A stretch of DNA of 64,000 nucleotides. Source: Spirochaetaceae bacterium (GTDB lineage Bacteria; Spirochaetota; Leptospiria; Leptospirales; Leptonemataceae). Positions within the stretch are counted from its first letter, which is position 1. Every line of letters begins with the position of its first letter. This document shows, piece by piece, positions 18,008 to 26,038 of this stretch. The notes beneath the pieces are model-generated. The model did no database searches, was not told the origin of the DNA, and was given only the letters and a program-made list of their open reading frames with translations. Location of the stretch: the NCBI GenBank assembly GCA_002729885.1, contig PBUB01000007.1:124001-188000 (forward strand), written 5' to 3'. Made by a program: the position numbers and the translations under genes.

Positions 18008-19519
18008 TTACTGTGGAACTACCACGGTTTGTTGGGCAGATGGAGGTCCTCCATCGGTGTTAAATCCAGCGAAAGCATAGACCTTGATGTACCAGGTTCC
18101 ATGGTAATTCACCGTGATTACTTTGGATGTGGAGGTATCGCCAGATCCTGGCCAGGATACAAGGTCACAGAAGATGGTAGAGCCATCTACGTCCGCCGGA
18201 TTAAATCCGGAAGTCTGACTGTAACAAACCGCATATCCGCCGCCTGTGTCGCTCACTCCCTGCTCTTTCGCCTGGTCCCATTCTACCAGAATATCTTTAC
18301 CCGAATGGCCTGTGCCACTGAGGTTCAGAGATACCGAGGAAGCTGATCCGTCATCGCCATCGTCGCTATCAATATCGAGGGTGGCTGTTTTGGAACCGAT
18401 GGTATCTGGTTCGAAAGTTACGTTAAAAGTAATGGATCCACCTGGAGCAATTGTGGTGGCAGGCAATGCCGTGCGAACAAACTGAGACGCATCTGTGCCA
18501 CTGATGGAAACATCCAGACCGGTAAGCGTCACCGTTCCGATATTTCGTACAGTAATCGTTTTGGATGAGCTTACATCGTCAGGCCAGACTGTTCCGAAGG
18601 TTGGGATCGAGCCACCGCTGGTATAGTCCACGCTGTTATGTTCGATCTGGATCATTGGCTGTGGTTCTGGAGTAGAAGTTCCTACAAGATCCAGGTCAAA
18701 TGCCGGATAATCCGGATCATTGGTCTCTATGGTAAGCGTAGCCGTTTTGGAGCCGTCCACAGTGGGTTCGAACGTAATGGTAAATGTTCGGGAATTTCCA
18801 GGAGTCAGGTTCGCATTGGAGGGCTGCCCAATGGTAAATTCAGTATGATTCGTTCCTGCTTTGGAAATAGCCGGACTGTTTGTGAATGTCAGATTCTGAC
18901 TGCCGGTATTCGTAATCGTAAACGTTCTTGCAGAACCGCTATCGTTTTCCTGAACGCTACCCATATTGATTTCCGAGTTATGCGAAAAGCTGGTAGAGCC
19001 CTCCGTTATGGCCATCCTCGGTGCTGCTCCCGATCCCTCGCCTGTTAGGTTCAGCTCGTAGGTAGGGGTACCATTATCGTTGCTATCGATTTCAATCGTA
19101 GCCGTGCGAGTTCCATCGGCTCCGGGAACAAACGTTATCGTAAAACTAACCGTGCCTCCTCCAGAGATTGTAGTTCCGGATGGCTGGCTGATGGTATAGT
19201 CAGAACTATTGGAGCCAGATTTATCTACGATCGGCGTGCCCGTTAGCTCCAGGGACTCATCACCATCGTTGTGAATGGTAACTGTGTAGGTCTTTCCAGA
19301 ACTGGCATTTGTGATTTCGGAGCCGAAATCCAGTGTTGTTCCACTTCCGTAATCGCTTCCTTCGTAGGTTACCCTCATGGATGGGGCTTGCCGGACTGGT
19401 GGTTCTCCCCCTAGAAAGAGGAACGCTAGACCGTTATTTCCTCCTCCGCTGGGCGGACAATGCAGTGCAAAAAAGCACACTGCGACTACGGACAGTAGTC
19501 TCCCGTATTTGAGTATCAT
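18008..19519 (-). CDS. Lipoprotein with three choice-of-anchor-D / ASH-type repeats
   Basis: A 503-residue surface lipoprotein. GGGAGA stands before the ATG; the lipobox FALHC places the lipidated Cys at residue 21. Three tandem repeats of about 110 residues follow, each with an (S/T)-x-x-(K/R)-T(Y/F)T(V/I)-x-N-x-G start (GKTYTVTIHNDGDESL, ARTFTITNTGSQNL, SKTITVRNIGTVTL) and an ITF-(V/E)-P closing strand (SFTITFVPG, TFTITFEPT, TFNVTFEPD), as in choice-of-anchor-D (ASPM-SPD-2-Hydin) domains. The final segment (about 405-503) resembles a fibronectin-like domain (DILVEWDQAKEQGVSDTGGGYAVCY). It lies 11 bases upstream of the subtilase, so it could tether or present the protease or its substrate on the cell surface (inference). 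Confidence 0.82.
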   Translation of the reverse strand: MILKYGRLLSVVAVCFFALHCPPSGGGNNGLAFLFLGGEPPVRQAPSMRVTYEGSDYGSGTTLDFGSEITNASSGKTYTVTIHNDGDESLELTGTPIVDKSGSNSSDYTISQPSGTTISGGGTVSFTITFVPGADGTRTATIEIDSNDNGTPTYELNLTGEGSGAAPRMAITEGSTSFSHNSEINMGSVQENDSGSARTFTITNTGSQNLTFTNSPAISKAGTNHTEFTIGQPSNANLTPGNSRTFTITFEPTVDGSKTATLTIETNDPDYPAFDLDLVGTSTPEPQPMIQIEHNSVDYTSGGSIPTFGTVWPDDVSSSKTITVRNIGTVTLTGLDVSISGTDASQFVRTALPATTIAPGGSITFNVTFEPDTIGSKTATLDIDSDDGDDGSASSVSLNLSGTGHSGKDILVEWDQAKEQGVSDTGGGYAVCYSQTSGFNPADVDGSTIFCDLVSWPGSGDTSTSKVITVNYHGTWYIKVYAFAGFNTDGGPPSAQQTVVVPQ

Positions 19520-20152
19520 TGATCATCTCCCAATATCTATTTTTATCCTCAGGAATCAGGACACAGGAGACAATGCCGGGGGCATAGTCCCTGTTCTATA
19601 TGTTTTTTGGTATACTATTTTTTGGGGGTACAACAGGCCGACAGTTCATTTTTTTATAAAAATTTCGTATTTTATTGAGATTATATCGTCTCAGATCCGG
19701 CCTCTTCATTTTATCCACGATCGTAATAGGTAACCATGTAGTATCTGCGGCAAAACCGTGATTTCATACCGGAATAGCCCGTCCAACCCGGTTCCGGCTT
19801 CTGAATGAACGGGTTTACGATTCAAATTAACGGAGTTAGATTACTTTCGCGCCGGAGGACGTTAGCGGTTTGAGCGTTAGCAGATTGATCGGTTTTATCT
19901 GAGAAAAACCACTGAGAGCGTGCAATCAAATCGGGCATGGCGCCTGAACTTCACGGAATAGCTATTGGCGCGAATCTACATTCTATTGATGATCCATACT
20001 TATAGAAAAAGCCCGGATTTCTCCGGGCTTTTCACGGTCAGGGTATTCCTGAGGGGTTAGAAGTATTTCCCGGGCGCTGGTGCTTTCAGTGCACAGGGCC
20101 CGAGAGCCAATCCACGTTCGGTTTCCGGGGATTTACACCTAAATCCTTCGCC
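19520..20152. other. 630-base intergenic region: AT-rich leader and spacer
   Basis: No gene is convincing here. The left part (19540-19740) is AT-rich and should hold the promoter of the leftward anchor-D/subtilase operon: a TATAAT lies on the minus strand at 19680-19685 but its -35 match is poor. An imperfect 9-base inverted repeat with a GGG loop (19569-19589) would form a hairpin in that operon's leader. The right part contains the AIM24-operon terminator, annotated separately. Between about 19740 and 20000 I see nothing specific. Confidence 0.4.
20006..20032 (-). terminator. Rho-independent terminator after the M48/AIM24 operon
   Basis: A perfect 7-base GC-rich stem (20011-20017 pairing with 20022-20028) with a four-base loop is flanked by five A on the left and four T on the right, so it works as a U-tract hairpin in either direction. 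It lies about 120 bases beyond the last AIM24 stop codon on the minus strand, the only operon running into it. Confidence 0.85.
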
Positions 20153-20833
20153 TCAGGAATTACTTCGCTGAACTCTTCGATAGGCATTCAGGAATCCTGC
20201 CAGAGGATAAACCTGTCGAGTCTGAATCCAGACCTTGCCGTTACCGGAGAAGCGGCAAACCAGACCTTCACCGGACAGAAATAGCGATTTGTATCCGCCT
20301 ACTTTGGTGATGTTGTAGTCCAGACCTTCTGTAAATGCTACAATGCAGCCGGTATCCACGACATACTGATCTTTCACATCGATCTCGATAATGGCTCCAT
20401 AGGAGTTGAACCATAGATCACCGGATCCGGTACATTTGATCAGGAACAGGGATTCTCCGGAGAAGAAACCTTTTGTCAGCCCCTGCCATTTGGTCTGCAC
20501 TTCCACACCCATGGTGGATGCCACGAAAGCAGAGTTCTGCAGAAACATGGTTTCATTGTTCAGATGAACATGAAACAAATCTCCGGGAGGCCCCGGAGAC
20601 ACGGAAACGCTACCGTTGCCGCCTTCTGCCGTAAACTCATTGATAAACAGAGATTCGCCGGTGAGGAATCGAGAGAATCCACCTTTGAATCTGGTTTTCA
20701 TCTTAACGTTGGTGTCCATGGCTGCCATGGCGCTCGCTTCCACTTTCAGGGTTTGTCCTGCAGGAACATCGATTACGGCCATGGAGAAGTCCGGACGACC
20801 TTCCATTTTAAAATTCCAGCTTTGTCCTTCCAT
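20153..20833 (-). CDS. AIM24-family protein, third copy
   Basis: A 226-residue protein of the AIM24/TIGR00266 family, a beta-rich (TRAP-RBP-like) fold whose yeast member affects mitochondrial inner-membrane organisation; bacterial roles are not settled. Family marks are DVPAGQTLKVEASAMAAMD near the start, LTGESLFINEFTAEG, FSGESLFLIKCTGSGDLWFNSYG, a DVKDQYVVDTGCIVAF segment and LSGEGLVCRFSGNGKVWIQTR close to the end. No signal peptide or membrane helix is seen, so it is cytoplasmic or peripheral. Third of three paralogues in a row; 27 bases separate it from the second copy, and a strong terminator follows. Compared with the others it has FLTGESLF-type loops and a short Arg-rich tail. Confidence 0.85.
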   Translation of the reverse strand: MEGQSWNFKMEGRPDFSMAVIDVPAGQTLKVEASAMAAMDTNVKMKTRFKGGFSRFLTGESLFINEFTAEGGNGSVSVSPGPPGDLFHVHLNNETMFLQNSAFVASTMGVEVQTKWQGLTKGFFSGESLFLIKCTGSGDLWFNSYGAIIEIDVKDQYVVDTGCIVAFTEGLDYNITKVGGYKSLFLSGEGLVCRFSGNGKVWIQTRQVYPLAGFLNAYRRVQRSNS

Positions 20834-20860
20834 ATATTACTCCTTGCGCTTTCTCCTGGA

Positions 20861-21544
20861 TCAACCTCGACGGGGCCGCAGATGCGGAGTCATGGCCGCG
20901 CCAAAAGCCGAAGGGTTATGGGACTGACAGTAAAGCTTACCTTTGCCAGAGAATCGACATACCAGGCCTTCGCCGCCCAGAAAGGAGCTGATCCAGCTCT
21001 TTCCTGCTTTGGAGATCTTAAAGCTCAAAGTCTCCTGGAAGGCTACGATATGCCCTGTATCTACGATGAAATCTCCATCCACATCTATAGAATAGATTGT
21101 GCCAAAAGAGTTCATGAGCAGTTTTCCGGATCCTTTCATACTGATCCAGAACAGGCTTTCGCCGGAAAACATGGATTGAAATCCCTGCCAGTTCATGTCC
21201 ATATCAACCGTTGGTTCGGCAGCAAGGAATGAACCACCCTGGACGATCAGGGTCTCCTGGTTCAAAGTTACTTCCTCTATGTCTCCGGACAGCGTAGGAG
21301 CCACCCATACATGACCGCCGTTTGCGCCGGCTGTGTAGTGGTTCAGAAAGAGGGATTCGCCGGTAAGCAATCTCTTTAGAGATTTAAGCAGGCTGCCCTT
21401 TCCTTTCTTATGGGTAGTGGTTTCAATCTGCATATCACCACTCATGGCAATCATGGAACCACCCTCTGCAGTAAACGATTCGCCTGGAGCAAGATCAACG
21501 CGAGCGGCTGAGTTTCCAGGTCTGTAGTGTATTTCCGTATTCAT
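20861..21544 (-). CDS. AIM24-family protein, second copy
   Basis: A 227-residue AIM24-family paralogue. It carries VDLAPGESFTAEGGSMIAMSGDM, LLTGESLFLNHYTAGANGG, FSGESLFWISMKGSGKLLMNSFG, VDGDFIVDTGHIVAF and LGGEGLVCRFSGKGKLYCQSHN in the usual order. It differs from its neighbours by a Lys/Gly-rich stretch (KKGKGSLLKSLKRLL, about residues 49-65) that could be an amphipathic membrane-binding helix, and by an Arg-rich end (PHLRPRRG). It has no signal sequence. Gaps of 21 and 27 bases to its neighbours on the same strand indicate one transcript from the M48 gene onward. Confidence 0.85.
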   Translation of the reverse strand: MNTEIHYRPGNSAARVDLAPGESFTAEGGSMIAMSGDMQIETTTHKKGKGSLLKSLKRLLTGESLFLNHYTAGANGGHVWVAPTLSGDIEEVTLNQETLIVQGGSFLAAEPTVDMDMNWQGFQSMFSGESLFWISMKGSGKLLMNSFGTIYSIDVDGDFIVDTGHIVAFQETLSFKISKAGKSWISSFLGGEGLVCRFSGKGKLYCQSHNPSAFGAAMTPHLRPRRG

Positions 21545-21565
21545 ATTACTTTCTACTCCTGATTA

Positions 21566-22231
21566 TCAGCCCCAGAAGAATGGGTTGATCCATCCGGCCA
21601 TTCCGCTCAGACTTCTGGTCTGAAGCACTACTCGGCCTTTTCCTTCCAGGCGGGTCACCAGACCCTCTCCGCCAAAAAAGCTGGAGAAGATTCCGCCGGC
21701 CAATTGCATCTTAAGTTTGATTCCTGGATCGTAAGCTACCAGGTGAGATGTATCTACGATATACTCTCCATCCAGCTCTTTATCTACGAAAGCACCATAG
21801 GCACCGTAGTAGAGCTTTCCTGTGCCGCTAACTTCCAGCTTGAACAATCCTTCGCGACCGATAAACGATGCGAAACCTGCCCAGGCAAGACCCAGCTTCA
21901 GGCCGGGAGTAGAAGCGATGTAGGCCCCGGGTTGCAGACAGAACGTTTCATCGTTCAGTTCAATCTCGCGGATGTCTCCGGGAGTGGCCTGCACCAGGGA
22001 ACATCTGGCTGGCTTATCTGAATTATTTGTGAACTCATTCACAAAAAAGGACTCTCCCCCGAGAAACTTCTTAAGGGGAGCACGAAAGAATCCACCGTTC
22101 AGCTTGGCTTTCATATCCAGGTCGGCTTCCATGGAGGCCATGGCACCTGACTCTGCGATAATGGTTTCGCCTGGGTCTAACTCAACGTGGATGGACGCGA
22201 ATGCGGGAGCACCAGTGATTTCACTTTTCAT
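21566..22231 (-). CDS. AIM24-family protein, first copy
   Basis: A 221-residue AIM24-family paralogue. I place the start at the ATG ending at 22231, four bases after the M48 stop; this gives the same length as the two other copies, while the longer in-frame reading would overlap the protease gene by 116 bases and add residues with no family match. Motifs are VELDPGETIIAESGAMASMEADL, FLGGESFFVNEFTNNSD, IGREGLFKLEVSGTGKLYYGAYG, LDGEYIVDTSHLVAYD and FGGEGLVTRLEGKGRVVLQTRS. The C-terminus (SGMAGWINPFFWG) is hydrophobic and aromatic, a feature of several AIM24 members. No good ribosome-binding site is visible, which suggests coupling to the protease gene. Confidence 0.82.
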   Translation of the reverse strand: MKSEITGAPAFASIHVELDPGETIIAESGAMASMEADLDMKAKLNGGFFRAPLKKFLGGESFFVNEFTNNSDKPARCSLVQATPGDIREIELNDETFCLQPGAYIASTPGLKLGLAWAGFASFIGREGLFKLEVSGTGKLYYGAYGAFVDKELDGEYIVDTSHLVAYDPGIKLKMQLAGGIFSSFFGGEGLVTRLEGKGRVVLQTRSLSGMAGWINPFFWG

Positions 22232-22235
22232 AGGC

Positions 22236-23387
22236 TTATTCTGGGAGGCTGATCCTCCGCTGAATTTTCTGAATGTCCAGCGGAATTTTTTGAAATTTTC
22301 GGTCTGGTGGCAATTCATCGATTTTTTGTTGGATGAATTCGATTCGTTCATCGGTGGCAGGATGTGTACCCATTACAGCCATGGCGCTTTGCTCGGTTTC
22401 AGACATCTGCTCTTCCTGGAATTCCTTAATTCTGCGAAAGAAACTTAGCATACCTCGAGGATCGATGTCCGCTTTTACCAATAAATTGAACCCTGTTTCA
22501 TCGGCCTGACGCTCGAAATCCCGGCTGAACTTCTGCGACAGCAGAAAGCCTCCTTGATCCGCCAGGGCAGCTATCAATCCCTGGGTATCTCCAAACATTG
22601 CTCCAATCAATACATAGAGCCCGATGCGTCGCACCAGTAACTGGGTTCCATGACGATGAATTACATGAGCCATCTCATGAGCCAGAACTCCGGCCACTTC
22701 CTCTGCTGAATCTGCCTTTTGAAGCAGAGCAGAATGAATGAAGATCGAACCACCGGGGATAGCAAATGCGTTCACATCCTGATGATGCACCACCTGAAAC
22801 TTGAAGGGAAAGGGCGACTCGGCCACCTCCAGCAGTGGTTTCGTCATTGTATCGATCCCTTCATTGACCACCGGATCCTGAACTACTGACATGCTGGATG
22901 TCAGGTTCTTCTCCACAAGTTCGCCCAGCTTTACCTCTGCCTCCGGAGGAATTTGATCGATGGCAGCCTTGAACAGCAATCCGCGGCCCAGCCAGGCGCC
23001 AACTACCAGGCCCAGTGTAACAGCGGCAAGAGTCCAGTAGCCTCCCTTCACTCGTCTATGACGACCTACGATCTTCTTGATGGCAGGCTGCAAATGAGGT
23101 TTCTGAAGAGCTGGCTCCTTGAGAATGCTGCGATCCGTAGTGTAGATCGAGATCCCTGAGCGAGCCGGACTCTTAAAGTAGATCAGCCGGTTCTGATTTC
23201 CACCTGCCGAAATATCCAGATTCTCCAGGGGCATCTGGATCAAATGCTGATCCGATGCATTGGGCTTGAATTCCAGAGTGCCTTCCAGAACGCGTAGAGA
23301 GCCGGCCACGCGGCTGCCATCCTCAACAAAGGCGGCTCCTTCAAATGAGGCCGTGGTTTGCCCGGAGCGAGTAGTAAGATCTTCCAT
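22236..23387 (-). CDS. M48-family membrane zinc metalloprotease
   Basis: A 383-residue protein. The N-terminal 110 residues form a small beta-rich domain (GAAFVEDGSRVAGSLRVLEGTLEF) seen in front of some M48 proteases. A single transmembrane helix follows (about 117-138, LAAVTLGLVVGAWLGRGLLF), then the peptidase domain. The zinc motif HEMAH (His237, Glu238, His241) lies in AGVLAHEMAHVIHRHG, and the third ligand Glu is in RQADETGFNLLVKADID. It is the oligopeptidase/BepA-LoiP type rather than multi-pass HtpX. It leads a four-gene operon with three AIM24 paralogues, a linkage that suggests membrane quality control (inference). It is divergent from the saccharopine-dehydrogenase-like gene with 57 bases between starts. 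Confidence 0.88.
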   Translation of the reverse strand: MEDLTTRSGQTTASFEGAAFVEDGSRVAGSLRVLEGTLEFKPNASDQHLIQMPLENLDISAGGNQNRLIYFKSPARSGISIYTTDRSILKEPALQKPHLQPAIKKIVGRHRRVKGGYWTLAAVTLGLVVGAWLGRGLLFKAAIDQIPPEAEVKLGELVEKNLTSSMSVVQDPVVNEGIDTMTKPLLEVAESPFPFKFQVVHHQDVNAFAIPGGSIFIHSALLQKADSAEEVAGVLAHEMAHVIHRHGTQLLVRRIGLYVLIGAMFGDTQGLIAALADQGGFLLSQKFSRDFERQADETGFNLLVKADIDPRGMLSFFRRIKEFQEEQMSETEQSAMAVMGTHPATDERIEFIQQKIDELPPDRKFQKIPLDIQKIQRRISLPE

Positions 23388-23444
23388 ATGTACCGGGATA
23401 ATACATGGATTGCACTGTCAGCCAAGCAAAATTACCCTGACTCA

Positions 23445-24551
23445 ATGAAATCGTTCATGATCTATGGAGCCAGCGGCTATACAGGGGAGCTCATAGCCCA
23501 TAAATGTAAGGAGCTGGGCCTGCCGGCTATCCTGGCTGGCAGAAATGCAGACAAAGTGCGTCCCCTGGCCGAGAAACTGGATCTGCCTTTTCGCATTTTC
23601 GATCTAGAAGACTCATCACGCATAGAGTCTTCTATAAAAGACTGCTTCGCGGTGCTGCACTGCGCCGGACCATTCATCCATACAGCAGAGCCCATGGCCC
23701 GAGCGTGTATCGCATCCGGGGTTCATTATCTGGATATTACAGGAGAAATACCGGTATTTCAGAAAATCCATACTCTGGATGAAGAAGCGAAATCGGCCGG
23801 GGTAGCTCTAATGCCTGGAAGCGGCTTTGATGTGGTACCCACCGATTGCGCTGCAGCCATGGTAGCTCAGGCATGTCCGGATGCAACCGACCTGGATATT
23901 GCTTTTTTCTCATTGGGAAAGATGTCCCGGGGCACTATGAAAAGCGCACTTTTGCAGATGCCCCAGGGCAATAAGATTCGCAGGAATGGCAACCTGGAAA
24001 GCGGCCCACTGCTCAAGCTAAAGAAATCTGTTCAACTGGCCGGGAAATCGCGCACCGGTTTTAGCATTCCCTGGGGCGATGTATTTACAGCAGGAATCTC
24101 CACCGGAATACATAACATCACCGTCTACAGCATGGTTCCAGGCCTGCCGGTATTTATGGCTCCTTTGATTCGCCCATTTACAGGGCTTCTAAAAAGTTCC
24201 GGTGTGCAGTCTTTTCTGCGAAATCGCATCGATGCAGGAGAAGCCGGGCCGGATGAAAAAACGAGACAGACTGAGAAAAGCTATGTGTATGCCAGGGCAT
24301 GGAATGCAGATAGAAGCAACGGCAAGAAGACAGGCAAACCCCGGGAATCCGGAAGTCCGGCTCAGGACTTCGCCGAAGTGGAACTGGAAACCATGGAAGG
24401 ATATCAGTTTACCATGGAATCTGCTTTAGCCGCCTTGCAGGCCCTGGATAAGAAGCCGGGTCTCAAGGGGTTCCTAACTCCTTCCATGGCCTTTGGCAGC
24501 GACTTTGTTTTGAAGCTTCCGAATACGAAAATTCTGCGCAGGCTTCCTTGA
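23445..24551 (+). CDS. Saccharopine-dehydrogenase-like / trans-acting enoyl reductase family oxidoreductase
   Basis: A 368-residue NAD(P)-binding protein. The Rossmann motif is at the very N-terminus (MIYGASGYTGELIAHKC), followed by LAGRNADKVRPLAEKL and the second strand FRIFDLEDSS, FAVLHCAGPF, then YLDITGEIPVF and MPGSGFDVVPTDCAA, all typical of the saccharopine dehydrogenase NADP-binding family that includes mycobacterial trans-acting enoyl reductase. The ATG at 23445 is preferred because a longer reading would overlap the divergent M48 gene; its ribosome-binding site is weak. The length is slightly below the about 400 of close family members. The substrate is unknown; lipid or acyl intermediates are possible. 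Monocistronic. Confidence 0.8.
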   Translation: MKSFMIYGASGYTGELIAHKCKELGLPAILAGRNADKVRPLAEKLDLPFRIFDLEDSSRIESSIKDCFAVLHCAGPFIHTAEPMARACIASGVHYLDITGEIPVFQKIHTLDEEAKSAGVALMPGSGFDVVPTDCAAAMVAQACPDATDLDIAFFSLGKMSRGTMKSALLQMPQGNKIRRNGNLESGPLLKLKKSVQLAGKSRTGFSIPWGDVFTAGISTGIHNITVYSMVPGLPVFMAPLIRPFTGLLKSSGVQSFLRNRIDAGEAGPDEKTRQTEKSYVYARAWNADRSNGKKTGKPRESGSPAQDFAEVELETMEGYQFTMESALAALQALDKKPGLKGFLTPSMAFGSDFVLKLPNTKILRRLP

Positions 24552-24675
24552 GATACATCTTGCTTATGCCAGGACCCAATCCATGGCCCGGTATATGACT
24601 ATCACAGAAGACAACTCGTAAGGATGTTCTGGAACGATTTCAGTGTAACGTCAGAGGATTCAGGGTAAAGACTCC

Positions 24676-25071
24676 ATGAATAAGGATTCCGCGAAAAGCG
24701 AAGAAATATTCTCTACCATGCATGTAATCGCCGTGCCAGACCTGGCAGCTTCTGCGAAATTCTATGAGGATACGCTGGGCTTTACTGTGCACGAAATTGG
24801 CGATCCTGGATGGCGAATCTTTCGACGAGGTGCCTTTCAAATCATGGCCGGCCATTGTCCGGATGCAACACCTCCGTCGCAAACAGGCGACCATTCCTAT
24901 TTCGCCTACGTTCATCTAAGAAATGCGAGTTCCCTTTACCGGGAACTCCAGCAGAAGGATGTGGACTGGATCAAGCATATCGCAGATGAGCCCTGGGGAA
25001 TGCGAGAGTTTGGAATCCGCACTCCAGATGGGCATCGAATTATGTTCGGGGAGCCCCTGACTCAAAATTAG
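24676..25071 (+). CDS. VOC-family (glyoxalase/bleomycin-resistance-like) protein
   Basis: A 131-residue vicinal-oxygen-chelate protein made of two beta-alpha-beta-beta-beta modules: MHVIAVPDLAASAKFYEDTLGFTVHEIG in the first, and YFAYVHLRNASSLYRELQQKDVDWIKHIADEPWGMREFGIRTPDGHRIMFGE split across the second. Metal-ligand candidates are His16 (TMHV), and the Glu of MFGEP near the end. The family covers glyoxalases, dioxygenases and drug-binding proteins; the sequence does not tell which. It stands alone, 124 bases after the preceding gene, with a weak ribosome-binding site. No membrane or export signal. Confidence 0.82.
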   Translation: MNKDSAKSEEIFSTMHVIAVPDLAASAKFYEDTLGFTVHEIGDPGWRIFRRGAFQIMAGHCPDATPPSQTGDHSYFAYVHLRNASSLYRELQQKDVDWIKHIADEPWGMREFGIRTPDGHRIMFGEPLTQN

Positions 25072-25165
25072 GAGGATCTGATTTATCTACGAGCCCTGGT
25101 GTGGCCCGCCCGATTTTGTCACACCCCCATGGCATAATCTCTTCTGGAATTCAGTTATTGCCGGA

Positions 25166-25213
25166 TTTAATCAGGGTCCATCAGGAATTAACCGGGGTTT
25201 AACCTGGATTTAA
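25166..25213 (+). repeat. Four helically phased TTAA repeats upstream of the DHFR-like gene
   Basis: Four short direct repeats, each GG followed by A/T residues and TTAA(T/C), have their TTAA cores at 25167, 25188, 25199 and 25210. The spacings are 21, 11 and 11 bases, so all lie on the same DNA face. The array ends about 80 bases before the start codon at 25294 and could be an operator or a curved-DNA element. Confidence 0.4.
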
Positions 25214-25293
25214 CTAGAATTCCTACGGCAGGCCCAGGTCTGAAGGGATCTGGAGCCATTTGAAAGAGCGCTTGGCACTAAAGGAGCAATTCA

Positions 25294-25848
25294 ATGAAAA
25301 CTCAGTATTATACGGCCTCCACCCTGGATGGTTTTGTGGCCTCCCGTGAACATAGTCTGGAATGGCTATTCGCCCTGGGCGATCCAGTGGAGTCCAGCTA
25401 TGATGAGTTCTTCGCAGAAATAGGTGCAATGGCCATGGGTTCGGCTACCTATGAATGGCTGGTCAAAAATCATCTGCGGCCGGGCACACCGGAGGAGCAA
25501 CCCTGGCCCTACGAGAAACCGGTATGGGTATTTAGCAGCAGAGAATTGGACCTTCCCGAAAATGCAGATGTGAAACTGGTTCAGGGGGACGTTCGTCCGG
25601 TGCATGAGCGGATGCAAGAGGAAGCGCAGGGAAAGAATGTATGGGTTGTAGGAGGAGGCGAATTGGCCGGCCAGTTTTATGATGCGGGTCTTCTAGATGA
25701 GTTAATCATCCAGTTCGCAGCCACCACTCTGGGCTCTGGCATGCCAGTGTTTCCTCGAGAAACTCCGGCGGGCCGACTCCAGTTTCAAAACGCAAGCCCC
25801 ATGGGTAATGGCTTTGTAGAGCTAAGATACCAGATTCATTACAGCTAA
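25294..25848 (+). CDS. Dihydrofolate-reductase-family protein (RibD C-terminal type)
   Basis: A 184-residue reductase-fold protein. AAAGGAG seven bases before the ATG is an excellent start signal. It begins with KTQYYTASTLDGFVASREHSLEWLF, the pattern of the YyaP/RibD_C group, and continues with MGSATYEWL, PVWVFSSREL, VKLVQGDV and NVWVVGGGELAGQFYDAGLLDELIIQFAATTLGSGMPVF, matching the NADPH-binding GGG loop and C-terminal strands of that family. These proteins are commonly annotated as DHFR-like but their substrates are mostly unknown; true folate reduction is unlikely. A phased repeat array lies upstream. Monocistronic. Confidence 0.88.
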   Translation: MKTQYYTASTLDGFVASREHSLEWLFALGDPVESSYDEFFAEIGAMAMGSATYEWLVKNHLRPGTPEEQPWPYEKPVWVFSSRELDLPENADVKLVQGDVRPVHERMQEEAQGKNVWVVGGGELAGQFYDAGLLDELIIQFAATTLGSGMPVFPRETPAGRLQFQNASPMGNGFVELRYQIHYS

Positions 25849-26038
25849 AGAGTACACAACGGTAAGCCAGCGACGAGCGTATTGTGTCTAGAGTATAGCC
25901 TATCTGGGATTGAATCCACCAGAAGTGGGCTGGACAATACTGTGCCAAAAAGCAGAAAACGGCAGGGGGCCGGACTCAAATTCGAGGGCCCCGATGCTCC
26001 CCGGCGCCGGCCTCCGACCAGGCATTGGTCCAGAATTC

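Noticed and set aside
20564-21232. 222-codon plus-strand frame across two AIM24 genes
   Set aside because: Antisense shadow of two well-supported genes, spans their junction, no ribosome-binding site.
25115-25140. Sigma-70-like pair TTGTCA and TAATCT
   Set aside because: The spacer is only about 13 bases, too short for a functional promoter.
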